Assembly: GCA_945887835.1 (NCBI GenBank)
Contig: CAMCZQ010000006.1
Span: 1 to 45,406 of the forward strand
Origin: Bordetella parapertussis
GTDB lineage: Bacteria > Pseudomonadota > Gammaproteobacteria > Burkholderiales > Burkholderiaceae_B
Direction: 5' to 3'
Length of the DNA stretch: 45,406 nt
The position numbers were made by a program, and so were the translations under genes. The notes below the pieces were generated by a model. The model saw nothing but the letters and a program-made list of their open reading frames with translations, did no database searches and was not told where the DNA came from. Positions 16,807 to 25,811 of this stretch are shown here, one piece after another. Positions within the stretch are counted from its first letter, which is position 1, and every line of letters starts with the position of its first letter.

Positions 16807-17895
16807 GTGACGGCCTCTCTTGATCTGACCCCATGCCCAGCTCCGCGTTGGCTGCCCGAACGGCAAAGCCAAACATTGTTTGGCGCGTGCGTGGCGCCAA
16901 CCAACAAACTTAAGTTCTTGCGGGCGCGCTACGACACGCCCGACGGCGATTTTATCGATTTAGACTGGGCTGTTCCAGGCTTGCCGTTGCCTGCCAGGCA
17001 CGGCCAAGACGTGGCCTTAAGCCATACGGCGGCGGCTCGCTGGCTCACGCCAGCCGAACAACAACAACTGGCCAGTCGCGAATGCACACCGGCCCTACTC
17101 GTTTTTCATGGTCTCGAGGGCAGCAGCCAGAGCCGCTATGCGCAAGCGGTTGCAAGCTATTTCAAAGCCCAAGGTTGGATCGTGGTGATCGCGCATTTTC
17201 GTGGCTGCTCTGGCTTTGCCAACCGTCTGGCGCGCGCTTATCATTCGGGCGACTCGGCCGAGATGCATTTTATTTTTGAGACAGTGCGCCAGCAGGTCCC
17301 TGGCGCACGCTGGCACGCGATGGGTGTGTCACTCGGGGGCAACGCCTTACTTAAATATTTGGGCGAATATGCGGCTCAAGCAATATGGCTGTCGGCCGCG
17401 GCGGCGGTTTCGGCCCCTCTGGATTTAGTCGCTGCGGGCAACCACCTGTCCGACAACCTCTTCAATCGTGAAATCTATTCGCGCTACTTTTTGCGCTCAC
17501 TGAAGCCAAAAGTTCTCGAGAAGGCGCGCAGGTATCCAGGCGTGATCGATGTCTTGAGGGTGAGTCAAGCGCGCGACTTACGCGAATTTGATCACGCTTA
17601 CACCGCGCCCATGCATGGCTTTAAAGACGCCCTAGACTATTGGACACAAGCCGCCAGCAAGCCGTGGCTAAAAAAAATAACCGTGCCGACGCTCGTATTG
17701 AACGCGCGCAACGACCCCTTCTTGCCCGAGCATACGTTGACCGGGCCAAACGACTGCAGCGACGCGATCACTTTGCATCAGCCCGCACTCGGCGGACACG
17801 TGGGCTTTGTCAGCGGCGCCTGGCCTGGCCACCTGAACTGGCTGCCCACCCGGATTACAAGTTTTTTTGAAACTGTGGTGCCACTCACGCCCTGA
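16807..17895 (+). CDS. YheT-family alpha/beta hydrolase
   Basis: This is a 362-residue hydrolase of the YheT/ABHD1-3 family. The N-terminus PAPRWLPERQSQTLFGA is typical. The oxyanion region is LLVFHGLEGSSQSRYAQA, followed by AHFRGCSG and the nucleophile motif GVSLGGNALLKYLGE with Ser175. The acid is in LNARNDPFLPE and the base in LGGHVGFVSG. The start is GTG 16807, since the nearby ATG at 16799 runs straight into a stop. It follows the NTF2-like gene by 12 bases. Family members are esterases of uncertain substrate. Confidence 0.88.
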   Translation: MTASLDLTPCPAPRWLPERQSQTLFGACVAPTNKLKFLRARYDTPDGDFIDLDWAVPGLPLPARHGQDVALSHTAAARWLTPAEQQQLASRECTPALLVFHGLEGSSQSRYAQAVASYFKAQGWIVVIAHFRGCSGFANRLARAYHSGDSAEMHFIFETVRQQVPGARWHAMGVSLGGNALLKYLGEYAAQAIWLSAAAAVSAPLDLVAAGNHLSDNLFNREIYSRYFLRSLKPKVLEKARRYPGVIDVLRVSQARDLREFDHAYTAPMHGFKDALDYWTQAASKPWLKKITVPTLVLNARNDPFLPEHTLTGPNDCSDAITLHQPALGGHVGFVSGAWPGHLNWLPTRITSFFETVVPLTP

Positions 17896-17931
17896 AGTTG
17901 CGGGGCGAAGGAGACCGATCTGCTGTGCCGG

Positions 17932-19470
17932 CTAAGACTTGAAACGTTCGAGCAGGCGACGGTCTTCGGCGATTTTTGCGCTGAGCGTGCGAATTTGCAC
18001 ATCGATTTGCGACTGGACATAAAAATCTTGCGATAAGGTGCGAGCCTGCTGCAATTGGGACACTGCGGCGGGCAAGGCTCCCACCTGCTCGTAATACGCC
18101 GCCATCGCCTGACGTGCAGCGACGGGGTTATTTGAACGGTCTTGGCTGTTACCAAGCATCTTATAAAAATCCGGCTCGCTTTGAGGCCAGCGCTTGAGCT
18201 GCTCTTGCAGGTAGGCGATGGCCTCTTTGTCTTTGCCTTGCAGCTGCAAGCATTCTGCAACTTTGAGCGCGAAGACGCGTCGTTCAGGCCAGCGCTTTTG
18301 CCCGGCTTGCGCGCTTGTTAAGGCCGTAGCGATCTGCCGGTTAGCGAGCTCTAACTCGACACGCTGTAAGTCTAGATAAGGCGAGTTTGCCATGGCGGTC
18401 TGCGCTTGTTGCAAGGCGCTGGCTGCCGTTTTTAAATCTTTGCGGGTTAAGGCGGCAAACGACAAGCCATACCAAGCCGCTGTGCGCCTAGTGGCACTGA
18501 AATTTGCGCTCTGGTCACTTTTGGCGTCGATGCGAGTCTCTTCTTGCAGTTGCTCAACCGCTTGCACTAAAGCCCGCGAATCAGTCGCCTGTAAAACACG
18601 CGCCTTGGCCCGAACAAACCAAAACTCATCCGAAGCTTGATAAGTTTTGGCCGGTAACTGGCGAATCCGGTTTTGCATGTCGGTCATACGCGAAATGCTC
18701 AGTGGGTGGGTCGTAACATACACCCCACCGCCCCGCCCTTCGTTTAAGTTTGAGGCCTGCATCAGACGTCCAAACATCACAGCCATTCCGTTGGGGTCGT
18801 AACCAGCTTTGCGCAAAATCTCAAAGCCAGTGCGATCAGCCTCTTGCTCGGCGTCGCGAGAAAAGCCAAGTTGCTGCTCGATGGCCGCGGCCTGACCGAA
18901 GGCAGCGATACCCATTGCAGCTTGTCCGCCGCCAGGCGTGAGTGCGGCTAAGATCGAGGCCGCTATTGTCGCAAGTGCCAGATAACCACTTTGCTGCTGC
19001 TGGGTCAGGCCTCGCGCGATGTGACGCTGCGTCACATGAGCGATTTCATGGGCAAGCACCCCGGCAAGCTCAGCCTCGGCCCCTGAGGTCACAATCAGGC
19101 CCGTGTGCACGCCAATGTAACCGCCGGGCATCGCGAACGCGTTGATGACGGCATCACGCACCCCAAAGACATCAATATCCGGTGCACCACCGGGCGCCTG
19201 AGCCGCGAGCCTTTTGCCCATAGCATTCAGATACTGGCTTAAATCAGGGTCTTTGAGGTAATCGGCATCGAGCCTGCCCTGAACCATGATCGCTTCGCCC
19301 AGACGTCGCTCAAGCGCCGGCGATAGATCCGCGCTTGAGGCAGGCCCCAAACTTGGGGCCGAGGAGGGCTGCGCCCAAGCGCTTTGCCAGCCCAGCGTCA
19401 GCACTAAGAGCGCCGCGATGCACTTTTGGGATCTCGATTGCAGAGAATTCATTAAACTGTCATGACTCAT
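17932..19470 (-). CDS. bepA: M48 zinc metalloprotease with TPR repeats, BepA-like
   Basis: This is a periplasmic protein of 512 residues. A signal peptide (LLVLTLGWQSAWA) precedes an M48 peptidase domain with HEIAH at 141-145 and the downstream ligand Glu in EQEADRTG (about 210). From about 290 onwards the sequence is helical with TPR-like repeats (for instance WYGLSFAALTRKDLKTAASALQQA and KEAIAYLQEQLKRWPQ). This architecture matches BepA (YfgC), which assists or degrades outer-membrane proteins during assembly of LptD. The end is about the usual length for the family. Two possible starts exist, Met1 and Met7; neither has a strong ribosome site. It is divergent from galU. Confidence 0.9.
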   Translation of the reverse strand: MSHDSLMNSLQSRSQKCIAALLVLTLGWQSAWAQPSSAPSLGPASSADLSPALERRLGEAIMVQGRLDADYLKDPDLSQYLNAMGKRLAAQAPGGAPDIDVFGVRDAVINAFAMPGGYIGVHTGLIVTSGAEAELAGVLAHEIAHVTQRHIARGLTQQQQSGYLALATIAASILAALTPGGGQAAMGIAAFGQAAAIEQQLGFSRDAEQEADRTGFEILRKAGYDPNGMAVMFGRLMQASNLNEGRGGGVYVTTHPLSISRMTDMQNRIRQLPAKTYQASDEFWFVRAKARVLQATDSRALVQAVEQLQEETRIDAKSDQSANFSATRRTAAWYGLSFAALTRKDLKTAASALQQAQTAMANSPYLDLQRVELELANRQIATALTSAQAGQKRWPERRVFALKVAECLQLQGKDKEAIAYLQEQLKRWPQSEPDFYKMLGNSQDRSNNPVAARQAMAAYYEQVGALPAAVSQLQQARTLSQDFYVQSQIDVQIRTLSAKIAEDRRLLERFKS

Positions 19471-19536
19471 GCGCTTATGATAGCGGCAGTTTAATTAAGT
19501 TCCGCAGCCATGCGGTCTTTCCTTCAGGAATTAATG

Positions 19537-20373
19537 ATGCGTCCCGTTCGCAAAGCAGTGTTCCCCGTCGCCGGCTTAGGCACTCGATTTTTACCTGCCA
19601 CCAAGGCAATGCCCAAAGAAATGTTACCCGTTATTGACAAGCCCTTGATTCAATATGCGGTCGAAGAAGCGGTTGCGGCGGGCATTACAGACTTGATTTT
19701 TGTGACAGGTCGCAACAAGCGCGCCATCGAAGATCATTTTGACTCTGCGCCCGAGATGGAAGCCGAACTGGCCCGCAAAGGTAAGGCCGAACTCCTGGCA
19801 ATTGTGCAAGGTATCTTGCCCTCGCATGTCAGTTGTATCTATATCCGCCAATCTGCCCCTCTGGGCTTAGGTCACGCCGTGCTCACCGCGGCCCCCATCG
19901 TCGGAGACGAGCCTTTTGCGGTGCTGCTTGCGGACGACCTGCTGGACGCCGATCGCCCGGTCATCGGGCAACTGATTGACGCGGCCCTGACCTACCAAGG
20001 CAGTATTTTGGGCGTACAAGAAGTTCCGTTAAGCGACACCGACAAGTATGGCATTGTGGCGACCGATCCCGTCAGCGCGCGCACCGAACGTGTGCGCCAT
20101 ATCGTTGAAAAACCAAAACCCGCTGTCGCGCCATCTACCTTGGCTGTTGTGGGACGCTACGTGCTCGATGCCCGAATTTTTGCGCACCTTCGACAGACAC
20201 AGGCTGGCGCCGGCGGCGAGATTCAACTGACGGACGGCATTGCCTCACTCATGAAAGAAAAAGCCGTGTTCGCACATCGTTACGAGGGTGTGCGTTACGA
20301 CTGTGGCAACAAAGAAGGCTGGTTCAGAGCCAACGTCGCGCTTGGGCGCAAGTATCACAACTTGGTACCCTGA
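19537..20373 (+). CDS. galU: UTP-glucose-1-phosphate uridylyltransferase
   Basis: This 278-residue enzyme makes UDP-glucose from UTP and glucose-1-phosphate, feeding envelope polysaccharide synthesis. The nucleotide-binding motif is [21 protein letters not shown] at 11-31, and further family motifs are [24 protein letters not shown] and [14 protein letters not shown] chose ATG 19537 because AGGAA at 19526-19530 is best spaced for it; ATG 19534 and an upstream ATG at 19510 are less likely. Its 3' end overlaps the convergent ctaG-like gene by 19 bases. Confidence 0.94.
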   Translation: MRPVRKAVFPVAGLGTRFLPATKAMPKEMLPVIDKPLIQYAVEEAVAAGITDLIFVTGRNKRAIEDHFDSAPEMEAELARKGKAELLAIVQGILPSHVSCIYIRQSAPLGLGHAVLTAAPIVGDEPFAVLLADDLLDADRPVIGQLIDAALTYQGSILGVQEVPLSDTDKYGIVATDPVSARTERVRHIVEKPKPAVAPSTLAVVGRYVLDARIFAHLRQTQAGAGGEIQLTDGIASLMKEKAVFAHRYEGVRYDCGNKEGWFRANVALGRKYHNLVP

Positions 20374-21203
20374 GCGTCCTGTTGGCGCGGCGACTGACCC
20401 CAACGCCCCTTGGCGGACAAACGCATCAAAGTGCGTAATGCCACCATTAAACCAATCACCTCGGTCATTGCGGCGGGTATCCACATTGTCAAACCGCCAA
20501 TCATTTGGTCGGTTTGCGCATCCATGGGGATGGCCCTGCCGCACAGATCAAACAAGGGATACAGGTCGCGTTCAGTAAAGGCGATGATGGCGCCCGCCAC
20601 CATTTGTGGGGCCATCGTCACAATCGGCGAAAGCACCCGACCACCAGGCGACATCGCCGAAGGCGGGCATACGCGCCGATCGAGAATCAGATTCCAGTAC
20701 ATAAACCCGGTTATCACCACCGACCAATTCATCAAACGATACAGGCGCCAATCCAGCATCGAATAAAACTGTACCGAAGGAATCAACCACACGACGACCA
20801 AAAAGATAAAAAGCGCCGGCACAATAATGGGGTTGGTCAACAGGGCGACTACGCTGCGCCCCGCCAAGGTTTGATTAAACCGCCGCAAGCCCCGACGCCA
20901 CGCAAGCGGCAAACCCGCACGCAACACTTGACCCGGATAGGCCGCCATCACGACTAAAGGCCCCAGGTGATGCAACACCAAGTGCTGAATGCGGTGCATA
21001 AAAAACATACGCTCAGCGTAGTAATCGAGCATCGTGTGCAGCGACAGGTACAGCAGTGTCAGACCAAACCAAAAAAAACACTGACGGCTGCGGCTGACGC
21101 GATGCACCCGTTGGCCACGCACAAAGAGAATCCCGCAGGTGATGAAACACAGCAGCAGCGTAGGAGAGAGCTCCCAGGGTTCGAGCCAGCCAATCCAATC
21201 CAT
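20355..21203 (-). CDS. Cytochrome c oxidase assembly factor CtaG-like membrane protein
   Basis: This is a 282-residue integral membrane protein of the caa3_CtaG family with about seven hydrophobic helices. Family marks are [34 protein letters not shown] and the C-terminal [20 protein letters not shown]-like segment ([15 protein letters not shown]). These proteins assist maturation of copper-containing haem oxidases in some bacteria. ATG 21203 has AAGG seven bases upstream; the adjacent GTG is not needed. Several histidines in the second and third helices may bind metal. It converges on galU with a small overlap. No oxidase subunit is nearby. Confidence 0.87.
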   Translation of the reverse strand: MDWIGWLEPWELSPTLLLCFITCGILFVRGQRVHRVSRSRQCFFWFGLTLLYLSLHTMLDYYAERMFFMHRIQHLVLHHLGPLVVMAAYPGQVLRAGLPLAWRRGLRRFNQTLAGRSVVALLTNPIIVPALFIFLVVVWLIPSVQFYSMLDWRLYRLMNWSVVITGFMYWNLILDRRVCPPSAMSPGGRVLSPIVTMAPQMVAGAIIAFTERDLYPLFDLCGRAIPMDAQTDQMIGGLTMWIPAAMTEVIGLMVALRTLMRLSAKGRWGQSPRQQDAQGTKL

Positions 21204-21294
21204 CACAAAACCTTATCGAGTGAGGCTTTCTCAGACAGAAGCCACGCAGAGATTGTAGTATGTCGATAGTTCAACAGACTCTTGCGATACCCCT

Positions 21295-22647
21295 ATGCTT
21301 GCTGCAACCCCTCACCCTGAATGCTTTAACCTGCGTCGTCAGCAAGTACTGGCCTGGATGCACAGCCAGGGCGGGGGCATCGCGATCGTACCGACTGCAC
21401 CAGAGCGCACGCGCAATCGCGACAACCATTACAGCTATCGCTACGACAGCGATTTTTATTACTTGAGCGGGTTCATCGAGGCGCAGGCTTGGTTGGTACT
21501 GATCGCGGGTGACACCGACCAAAGCATTCTCTTTTGCGAGGACAAAAATCCTGAGGTCGAAATCTGGACTGGGGTGCGCTGGGGCCCCGCGGCTGCCGCC
21601 GACCATTTTGGTTTTAATCAAGCTCACGCGCTCGACGACCTCAATACGCGTGTGACGGATTTATTGATTGGTCAGCGCAACTTGTTTAGCACCTTATCGC
21701 GCCCCGCGCACCCCGAACTTCTCAAGCAACTCACTGACTGGCTGACCGCGGCCCGGGGCAGCGTGCGCGATACCCGCGCCTTGCCGCAGCAGTGGCACGA
21801 TCTGAGCGAAGTCTTGGCCGAGCTGCGTTTGCTTAAAGATGCCTCTGAGCTCGCGACGATGCGAGCAGCTGCCAAGATTTCTGCGCAAGGCCATGTGCTC
21901 GCGATGCAGGCCGCGCGCCCAGGCTGTCGCGAATACGAGCTCGAAGCCGAGTTGCTCTATCACTTTCGTAAACACGGCGCCCAGGCTGTGGCGTATGACA
22001 GCATTGTGGCAGGCGGCGCCAATGCCTGCGTGTTGCATCACCGTGCAGGCAACTCGGTGCTGCAAGACGGCGAGCTGGTCTTGATCGATGCGGGCTGTGA
22101 ACTGGATGGCTACGCCTCTGACATCACTCGGACGTTTCCGGCAAATGGTCGGTTTTCAGGCCCTCAACGCGCCTTATATGACCTCGTCTTGGCGGCGCAA
22201 CGCGCGGCCTCTGAAAAAACCTCGCCACAATATCACTTCAATGTGGGACACGAGGCGGCTGTAAACGTTTTGACACAGGGTTTGCTCGACGAGGGCTTGC
22301 TGCAAGGCACGCTTGAGCAAGCCCTCGAAACCGCTGCCTACCGACGTTTTTATATGCACCGCACCGGCCACTGGCTCGGAATGGACGTGCACGACGTTGG
22401 AAGCTATCGCAGTCCGCCGGCGTCCGATCAAGAACGGCCGTGGCGCCAACTACGCGCGGGAATGGTACTCACCATCGAGCCCGGCCTTTATGTCAGACCT
22501 GCGCCAGATATCGCAGAAAAATTTTGGAACATCGGGATCAGAATTGAAGACGATGCGGTCGTGACCGAAACGGGTTGCGAGTTGATCTCGCGCGGAGTCC
22601 CTGTTGCGCCAGACGAGATCGAAGCGCTGATGCGTGCGCGTTCATAA
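21295..22647 (+). CDS. pepP: Xaa-Pro aminopeptidase (aminopeptidase P)
   Basis: This is a 450-residue cytoplasmic metallopeptidase that removes N-terminal residues before proline. The N-terminal creatinase-like domain includes FYYLSGF. The metal ligands of the pita-bread domain are Asp265 and Asp276 (LIDAGCELDGYASDITRTFP), His359 (TGHWLGMDVHDVG), Glu395 (TIEPGLY) and Glu418 (IRIEDD). All are intact, and the length is close to E. coli PepP. No strong ribosome site precedes the ATG. In many proteobacteria pepP lies upstream of ubiH, as it does here with one small gene between on the other strand. Confidence 0.94.
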   Translation: MLAATPHPECFNLRRQQVLAWMHSQGGGIAIVPTAPERTRNRDNHYSYRYDSDFYYLSGFIEAQAWLVLIAGDTDQSILFCEDKNPEVEIWTGVRWGPAAAADHFGFNQAHALDDLNTRVTDLLIGQRNLFSTLSRPAHPELLKQLTDWLTAARGSVRDTRALPQQWHDLSEVLAELRLLKDASELATMRAAAKISAQGHVLAMQAARPGCREYELEAELLYHFRKHGAQAVAYDSIVAGGANACVLHHRAGNSVLQDGELVLIDAGCELDGYASDITRTFPANGRFSGPQRALYDLVLAAQRAASEKTSPQYHFNVGHEAAVNVLTQGLLDEGLLQGTLEQALETAAYRRFYMHRTGHWLGMDVHDVGSYRSPPASDQERPWRQLRAGMVLTIEPGLYVRPAPDIAEKFWNIGIRIEDDAVVTETGCELISRGVPVAPDEIEALMRARS

Positions 22648-22672
22648 ATGCCAGGCTGACCCAGCCGCGCGA

Positions 22673-23134
22673 CTAATCCGAATTCAGGTCAAACCCTTCA
22701 AGCCACCCCAACGCTGTCCAAACATAAATCACGATCATCGCAATGCCAAACATCAAGGCCACGGTACCGATCAAGAGCGTAAAAATCGCGATCAAAATGG
22801 CGCCCCAACCGCTGGGGTGCTCACGCACCAAGCCTGGGTTATAAAATCCGTCAAACCGGACATCGCTCATCAGGCACAGCACGATCGCTTCGATGAAGCC
22901 GTCGAGAATTGGGATAAACAACAAGAAAAAAGCTGGATTCTCGTACCAGATGTCAGAAAAAGCGCTGGCGATCATGAGCGCCACGCCCGTCACACTGACC
23001 AGCCAAGCCTGACGGCGCCCCAAGTACCACCAATGCGCGCCCACACAGCCAAACAACGCCGCGAGCAAGCCAACCGTCGTTTTATTGCGAAACCGCGCGG
23101 CGGGTGCTGAAGTGGATAAGTTTGAAGCAGTCAT
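22673..23134 (-). CDS. TM2-domain membrane protein
   Basis: This is a 153-residue membrane protein. It has the TM2 domain pattern KTTVGLLAALFGCVGAHWWYLGRRQAW, followed by a short charged turn and several further hydrophobic segments, including AFFLLFIPILDGFIEAIVLCLM and an unusually long hydrophobic end, AILIAIFTLLIGTVALMFGIAMIVIYVW. The usual YLGR motif is present. The function of bacterial TM2 proteins is not established. It sits on the - strand between pepP and ubiH, its stop 25 bases from the pepP stop. Confidence 0.78.
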   Translation of the reverse strand: MTASNLSTSAPAARFRNKTTVGLLAALFGCVGAHWWYLGRRQAWLVSVTGVALMIASAFSDIWYENPAFFLLFIPILDGFIEAIVLCLMSDVRFDGFYNPGLVREHPSGWGAILIAIFTLLIGTVALMFGIAMIVIYVWTALGWLEGFDLNSD

Positions 23135-23254
23135 TAAGATCCGTCAGATTTGAACGCCAGAACGAAAGGCACAACGAACTCAAGATTTTTATCTGGTCGT
23201 TTTCGCTCAGAACTTTAGCACCAATCACTCGGACCATTTTTAATCCCTTTGCGG

Positions 23255-23272
23255 CTGAGTCAGTCTGCTCAG
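23255..23272. other. Inverted repeat in the TM2-ubiH intergenic region
   Basis: CTGAG and CTCAG flank an eight-base spacer. The surrounding 183-base gap upstream of ubiH holds no gene I can support. A GGTTCGAGCC-like string at about 23284-23295 (reading - strand) resembles a tRNA T-loop, but no acceptor or anticodon stem can be built around it. Confidence 0.25.
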
Positions 23273-23317
23273 AGGGGCAAGACGGCTCGAACCCTCGCGA
23301 TGCCATAAAATGGAGAC

Positions 23318-24478
23318 ATGCAAGCTCAAGAAGTCGATGTCGCAATCTTAGGGGGTGGCCCGACCGGCAGTGCGCTGGCGCTGCTACTTGCCCGTTTGAC
23401 TGCGCATCCTGAAAGGATTGCGCTGTTACAGGCCGACAGCGCCTCGCAGTACGGGCACACACCCGAGCTTGACCCCCGTGTCTTGGCCGTGAATCACGGC
23501 AGCCGGGTGTTACTCGAGAGCTTAAAAGCCTGGCCACAACAGGCCGCCCTGATACAGACGATTCATGTGTCGCAGCGCGGCCGCCTGGGGCGCACTGTGA
23601 TCAGACACAGCGACTTTGACGTCTCTGAACTGGGCTGCGTGGTGCGCTATGGTCAGCTTCACGCTCAGCTCACACAGGCGGTACAACGCAGCGGCGTACT
23701 GGTTTTAAAAGGCGCAAGTGCGCACGTGCTCGGGCAAGACCTCTCGGGGGTCAGTCTCGCGCAAGGATCCTTGCAACTCCGCGCAAAACTCGCGATTCAC
23801 GCCGATGGCATGCCTGGCACTCAAGCAAACCGTCAATATTCGCAAATTGCCTTACTGACCCGCGCCCGCGCGAGTCTGCCGCGGGCAGGCTGGGCGTTTG
23901 AACGCTTTACAAACGAAGGCCCGTTAGCCGTTTTGCCTCACCCCGACGCCTTGGGCGAACAGTCGATCGTTTGGTGCTGTACGCCCGAGCGCGCCAAAGC
24001 CCTGCAAGCCCTCACGCGCGAAGATTTTTCTCAGGCGCTGACTGAGATGTTTGGCTCAAGGCTGGGCACACTCACGGTACAGGGCCCGGTGGCAAGCGTC
24101 CCACTAGGCATGACTTTGCGCCCACACACCCTTGACGGACGCTGCGTGGCAATTGGTAACGCCGCACAAACCTTACACCCTGTCGCCGGCCAAGGCCTGA
24201 ACCTCGGGCTGCGTGATGCCGCAACGCTTGCGCTTGCTTGTCGCGACTGGCTGGTCACGCCAGAGCAGACACCCATGGCCGCTTTGCAGCGCTTCGAACG
24301 ACTGCGCGCGCCCGATCGCCAGCTAACGGTTCGTTTAACCGATCTGCTCTCACGTGTGTTCACCACAAAATTGCCTCTGATTGAACATGCTGCCGGCCTG
24401 GCTTTGCTAGGCATGGATCTTGTGCCTGCCCTGCGTGCCCCGCTTGCACGCCACTTGCTGCAGGGCCTGCGGCTATAG
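23318..24478 (+). CDS. ubiH: UbiH-type FAD-dependent ubiquinone-biosynthesis hydroxylase
   Basis: This is a 386-residue flavoprotein mono-oxygenase of the UbiH/COQ6 family, which hydroxylates the ring in ubiquinone synthesis. The FAD-binding motif is AILGGGPTGSALALLLARL at about 9-27; the second FAD motif is CVAIGNAAQTLHPVAGQGLNLGLRDA. The form GNAAQT, and not GDAAHT, is that of UbiH. The internal motif IHADGMPG corresponds to the DG motif. The start is ATG 23318 with GGAGA only two bases upstream, and an upstream ATG at 23300 hits a stop. It lies 38 bases upstream of dusB and is probably the first gene of the dusB-fis-purH-ruvC-ruvA run. Confidence 0.88.
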   Translation: MQAQEVDVAILGGGPTGSALALLLARLTAHPERIALLQADSASQYGHTPELDPRVLAVNHGSRVLLESLKAWPQQAALIQTIHVSQRGRLGRTVIRHSDFDVSELGCVVRYGQLHAQLTQAVQRSGVLVLKGASAHVLGQDLSGVSLAQGSLQLRAKLAIHADGMPGTQANRQYSQIALLTRARASLPRAGWAFERFTNEGPLAVLPHPDALGEQSIVWCCTPERAKALQALTREDFSQALTEMFGSRLGTLTVQGPVASVPLGMTLRPHTLDGRCVAIGNAAQTLHPVAGQGLNLGLRDAATLALACRDWLVTPEQTPMAALQRFERLRAPDRQLTVRLTDLLSRVFTTKLPLIEHAAGLALLGMDLVPALRAPLARHLLQGLRL

Positions 24479-24516
24479 CGCCAGCTCACCCTGGCGCGAA
24501 GCGTTTACAATTTGGC

Positions 24517-25563
24517 ATGAACATCGGTCCTTGGTCTTTAAGTAACAACGTTTTTGTCGCTCCGATGGCTGGGGTGACCGATCGGCCGTTTCGTCAATTG
24601 TGCAAGCGCCTCGGCGCAGGCTACGCCGTCTCTGAAATGGCAGCTAGTAACCCACAGTTATGGCAAACCGTTAAATCGTCGCGACGTCTGAATCACGAGG
24701 GCGAAAACGAACCCGTTTCGGTACAAATTGCCGGTGCTGATCCCGAAATGATGGCGCAAGCGGCCGTGTTCAATATCAACAAAGGCGCCCGAGTCATCGA
24801 CATTAATATGGGGTGTCCCGTTAAGAAGGTCTGTAACGTCGCCTCGGGCTCAGCACTGCTGCGCCACGAGGACTTAGTCGCCCGGATTCTCGATACCGTC
24901 GTCAAGGCGTGCGCGCCTTTTGGTATACCCGTCACGCTAAAAACACGTACCGGCTGGGATCGCGAACACCGCAATGCCCTGCGCATTGCCCGCCTGGCGC
25001 AAGACACCGGCATCGCCGCGCTCACACTACACGGACGCACCCGCGCCGACCTGTATTTAGGGCAGGCCGAATACGACACCATTCGCGAGGTGAAGGCCAG
25101 CATCTCAATTCCGGTTGTGGCAAATGGCGATATCGACAGTCCACAAAAAGCGCGCGCCGTGCTGGACTACACCGGTGCCGATGCCGTCATGATCGGTCGC
25201 GCCGCGCAAGGCCGTCCGTGGATCTTCCGAGAGATCGACCATTTTCTGCGTACCGGCCAAACTCTCGAGGCACCCAGCTGGTCAGAGATGCGCGATTTAC
25301 TGCTGCATCACTTAGCCGATCATTATCAGTTTTATGGCGAGGGTGTCGGCGTCAAAACTGCACGTAAACACATTGGGTGGTACGTCAGCGGCTTGCCGGG
25401 CGGCAAGCTTTTTGCAGACCACATTAACCGCCTCGAGACCACCACCGAACAATTTGCGGCAGTCGATCAATGGTTTTTAGCTCAGGCTGCGGCTGGTGCA
25501 GACAGTGGGGCCACAACCTGCGACAATCACGGTCTACATCCGTCATACCTGCGCGCCGCCTGA
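24517..25563 (+). CDS. dusB: tRNA-dihydrouridine synthase B
   Basis: This 348-residue FMN enzyme reduces uridine to dihydrouridine in the D-loop of tRNA. The start of the barrel has FVAPMAGVTDRPFRQLCK, the catalytic Cys100 is in NMGCPVKKV, and the FMN-phosphate site includes VANGDIDSPQKA and DAVMIGRAAQGRPWIF. The C-terminal helical domain has RKHIGWY, a Dus hallmark. The pair with fis directly downstream (11 bases) matches the known dusB-fis operon of gammaproteobacteria and betaproteobacteria and supports DusB over other Dus types. Confidence 0.94.
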   Translation: MNIGPWSLSNNVFVAPMAGVTDRPFRQLCKRLGAGYAVSEMAASNPQLWQTVKSSRRLNHEGENEPVSVQIAGADPEMMAQAAVFNINKGARVIDINMGCPVKKVCNVASGSALLRHEDLVARILDTVVKACAPFGIPVTLKTRTGWDREHRNALRIARLAQDTGIAALTLHGRTRADLYLGQAEYDTIREVKASISIPVVANGDIDSPQKARAVLDYTGADAVMIGRAAQGRPWIFREIDHFLRTGQTLEAPSWSEMRDLLLHHLADHYQFYGEGVGVKTARKHIGWYVSGLPGGKLFADHINRLETTTEQFAAVDQWFLAQAAAGADSGATTCDNHGLHPSYLRAA

Positions 25564-25574
25564 GGATCGTTCTC

Positions 25575-25811
25575 ATGAAAATAAACAATGTCCTGGATCA
25601 AGCTGTTCGCCTCAGTCTTGAGAACTATTTTGCCGACCTAGGAGACACCGAGCCCACCGACCTGTATGACATGGTCGTGGGCTGCGTCGAACGTCCGCTA
25701 CTCGCGGTTGCCATGCAACGCGCCAACAACAACCAATCGCGTGCTGCCCTGATGCTAGGTGTGACGCGCAACACGCTCAGAAAAAAGCTACTCGCTCACA
25801 AACTGATATGA
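25575..25811 (+). CDS. fis: DNA-binding protein Fis
   Basis: This is a 78-residue nucleoid-associated DNA-bending protein of the Fis family. The C-terminal helix-turn-helix, [22 protein letters not shown], is nearly the E. coli Fis sequence in form. The N-terminal beta-hairpin segment is shorter than in E. coli (98 residues), which is usual for betaproteobacteria. ATG 25575 has GAGGA at 25562-25566. It overlaps purH by four bases (ATGA), so the two are translationally coupled. Confidence 0.94.
   Translation: MKINNVLDQAVRLSLENYFADLGDTEPTDLYDMVVGCVERPLLAVAMQRANNNQSRAALMLGVTRNTLRKKLLAHKLI

Noticed and set aside
20505-20957. A 150-codon + strand frame inside the ctaG-like gene
   Set aside because: It is rich in Arg, His and Gln and lies wholly opposite the CtaG-like gene, which has clear membrane helices and family motifs.
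23082-23537. An open - strand frame of 151 codons across the ubiH start region
   Set aside because: It overlaps the well-supported ubiH gene and the TM2 gene start, has no recognisable domain, and its composition looks like an antisense shadow.
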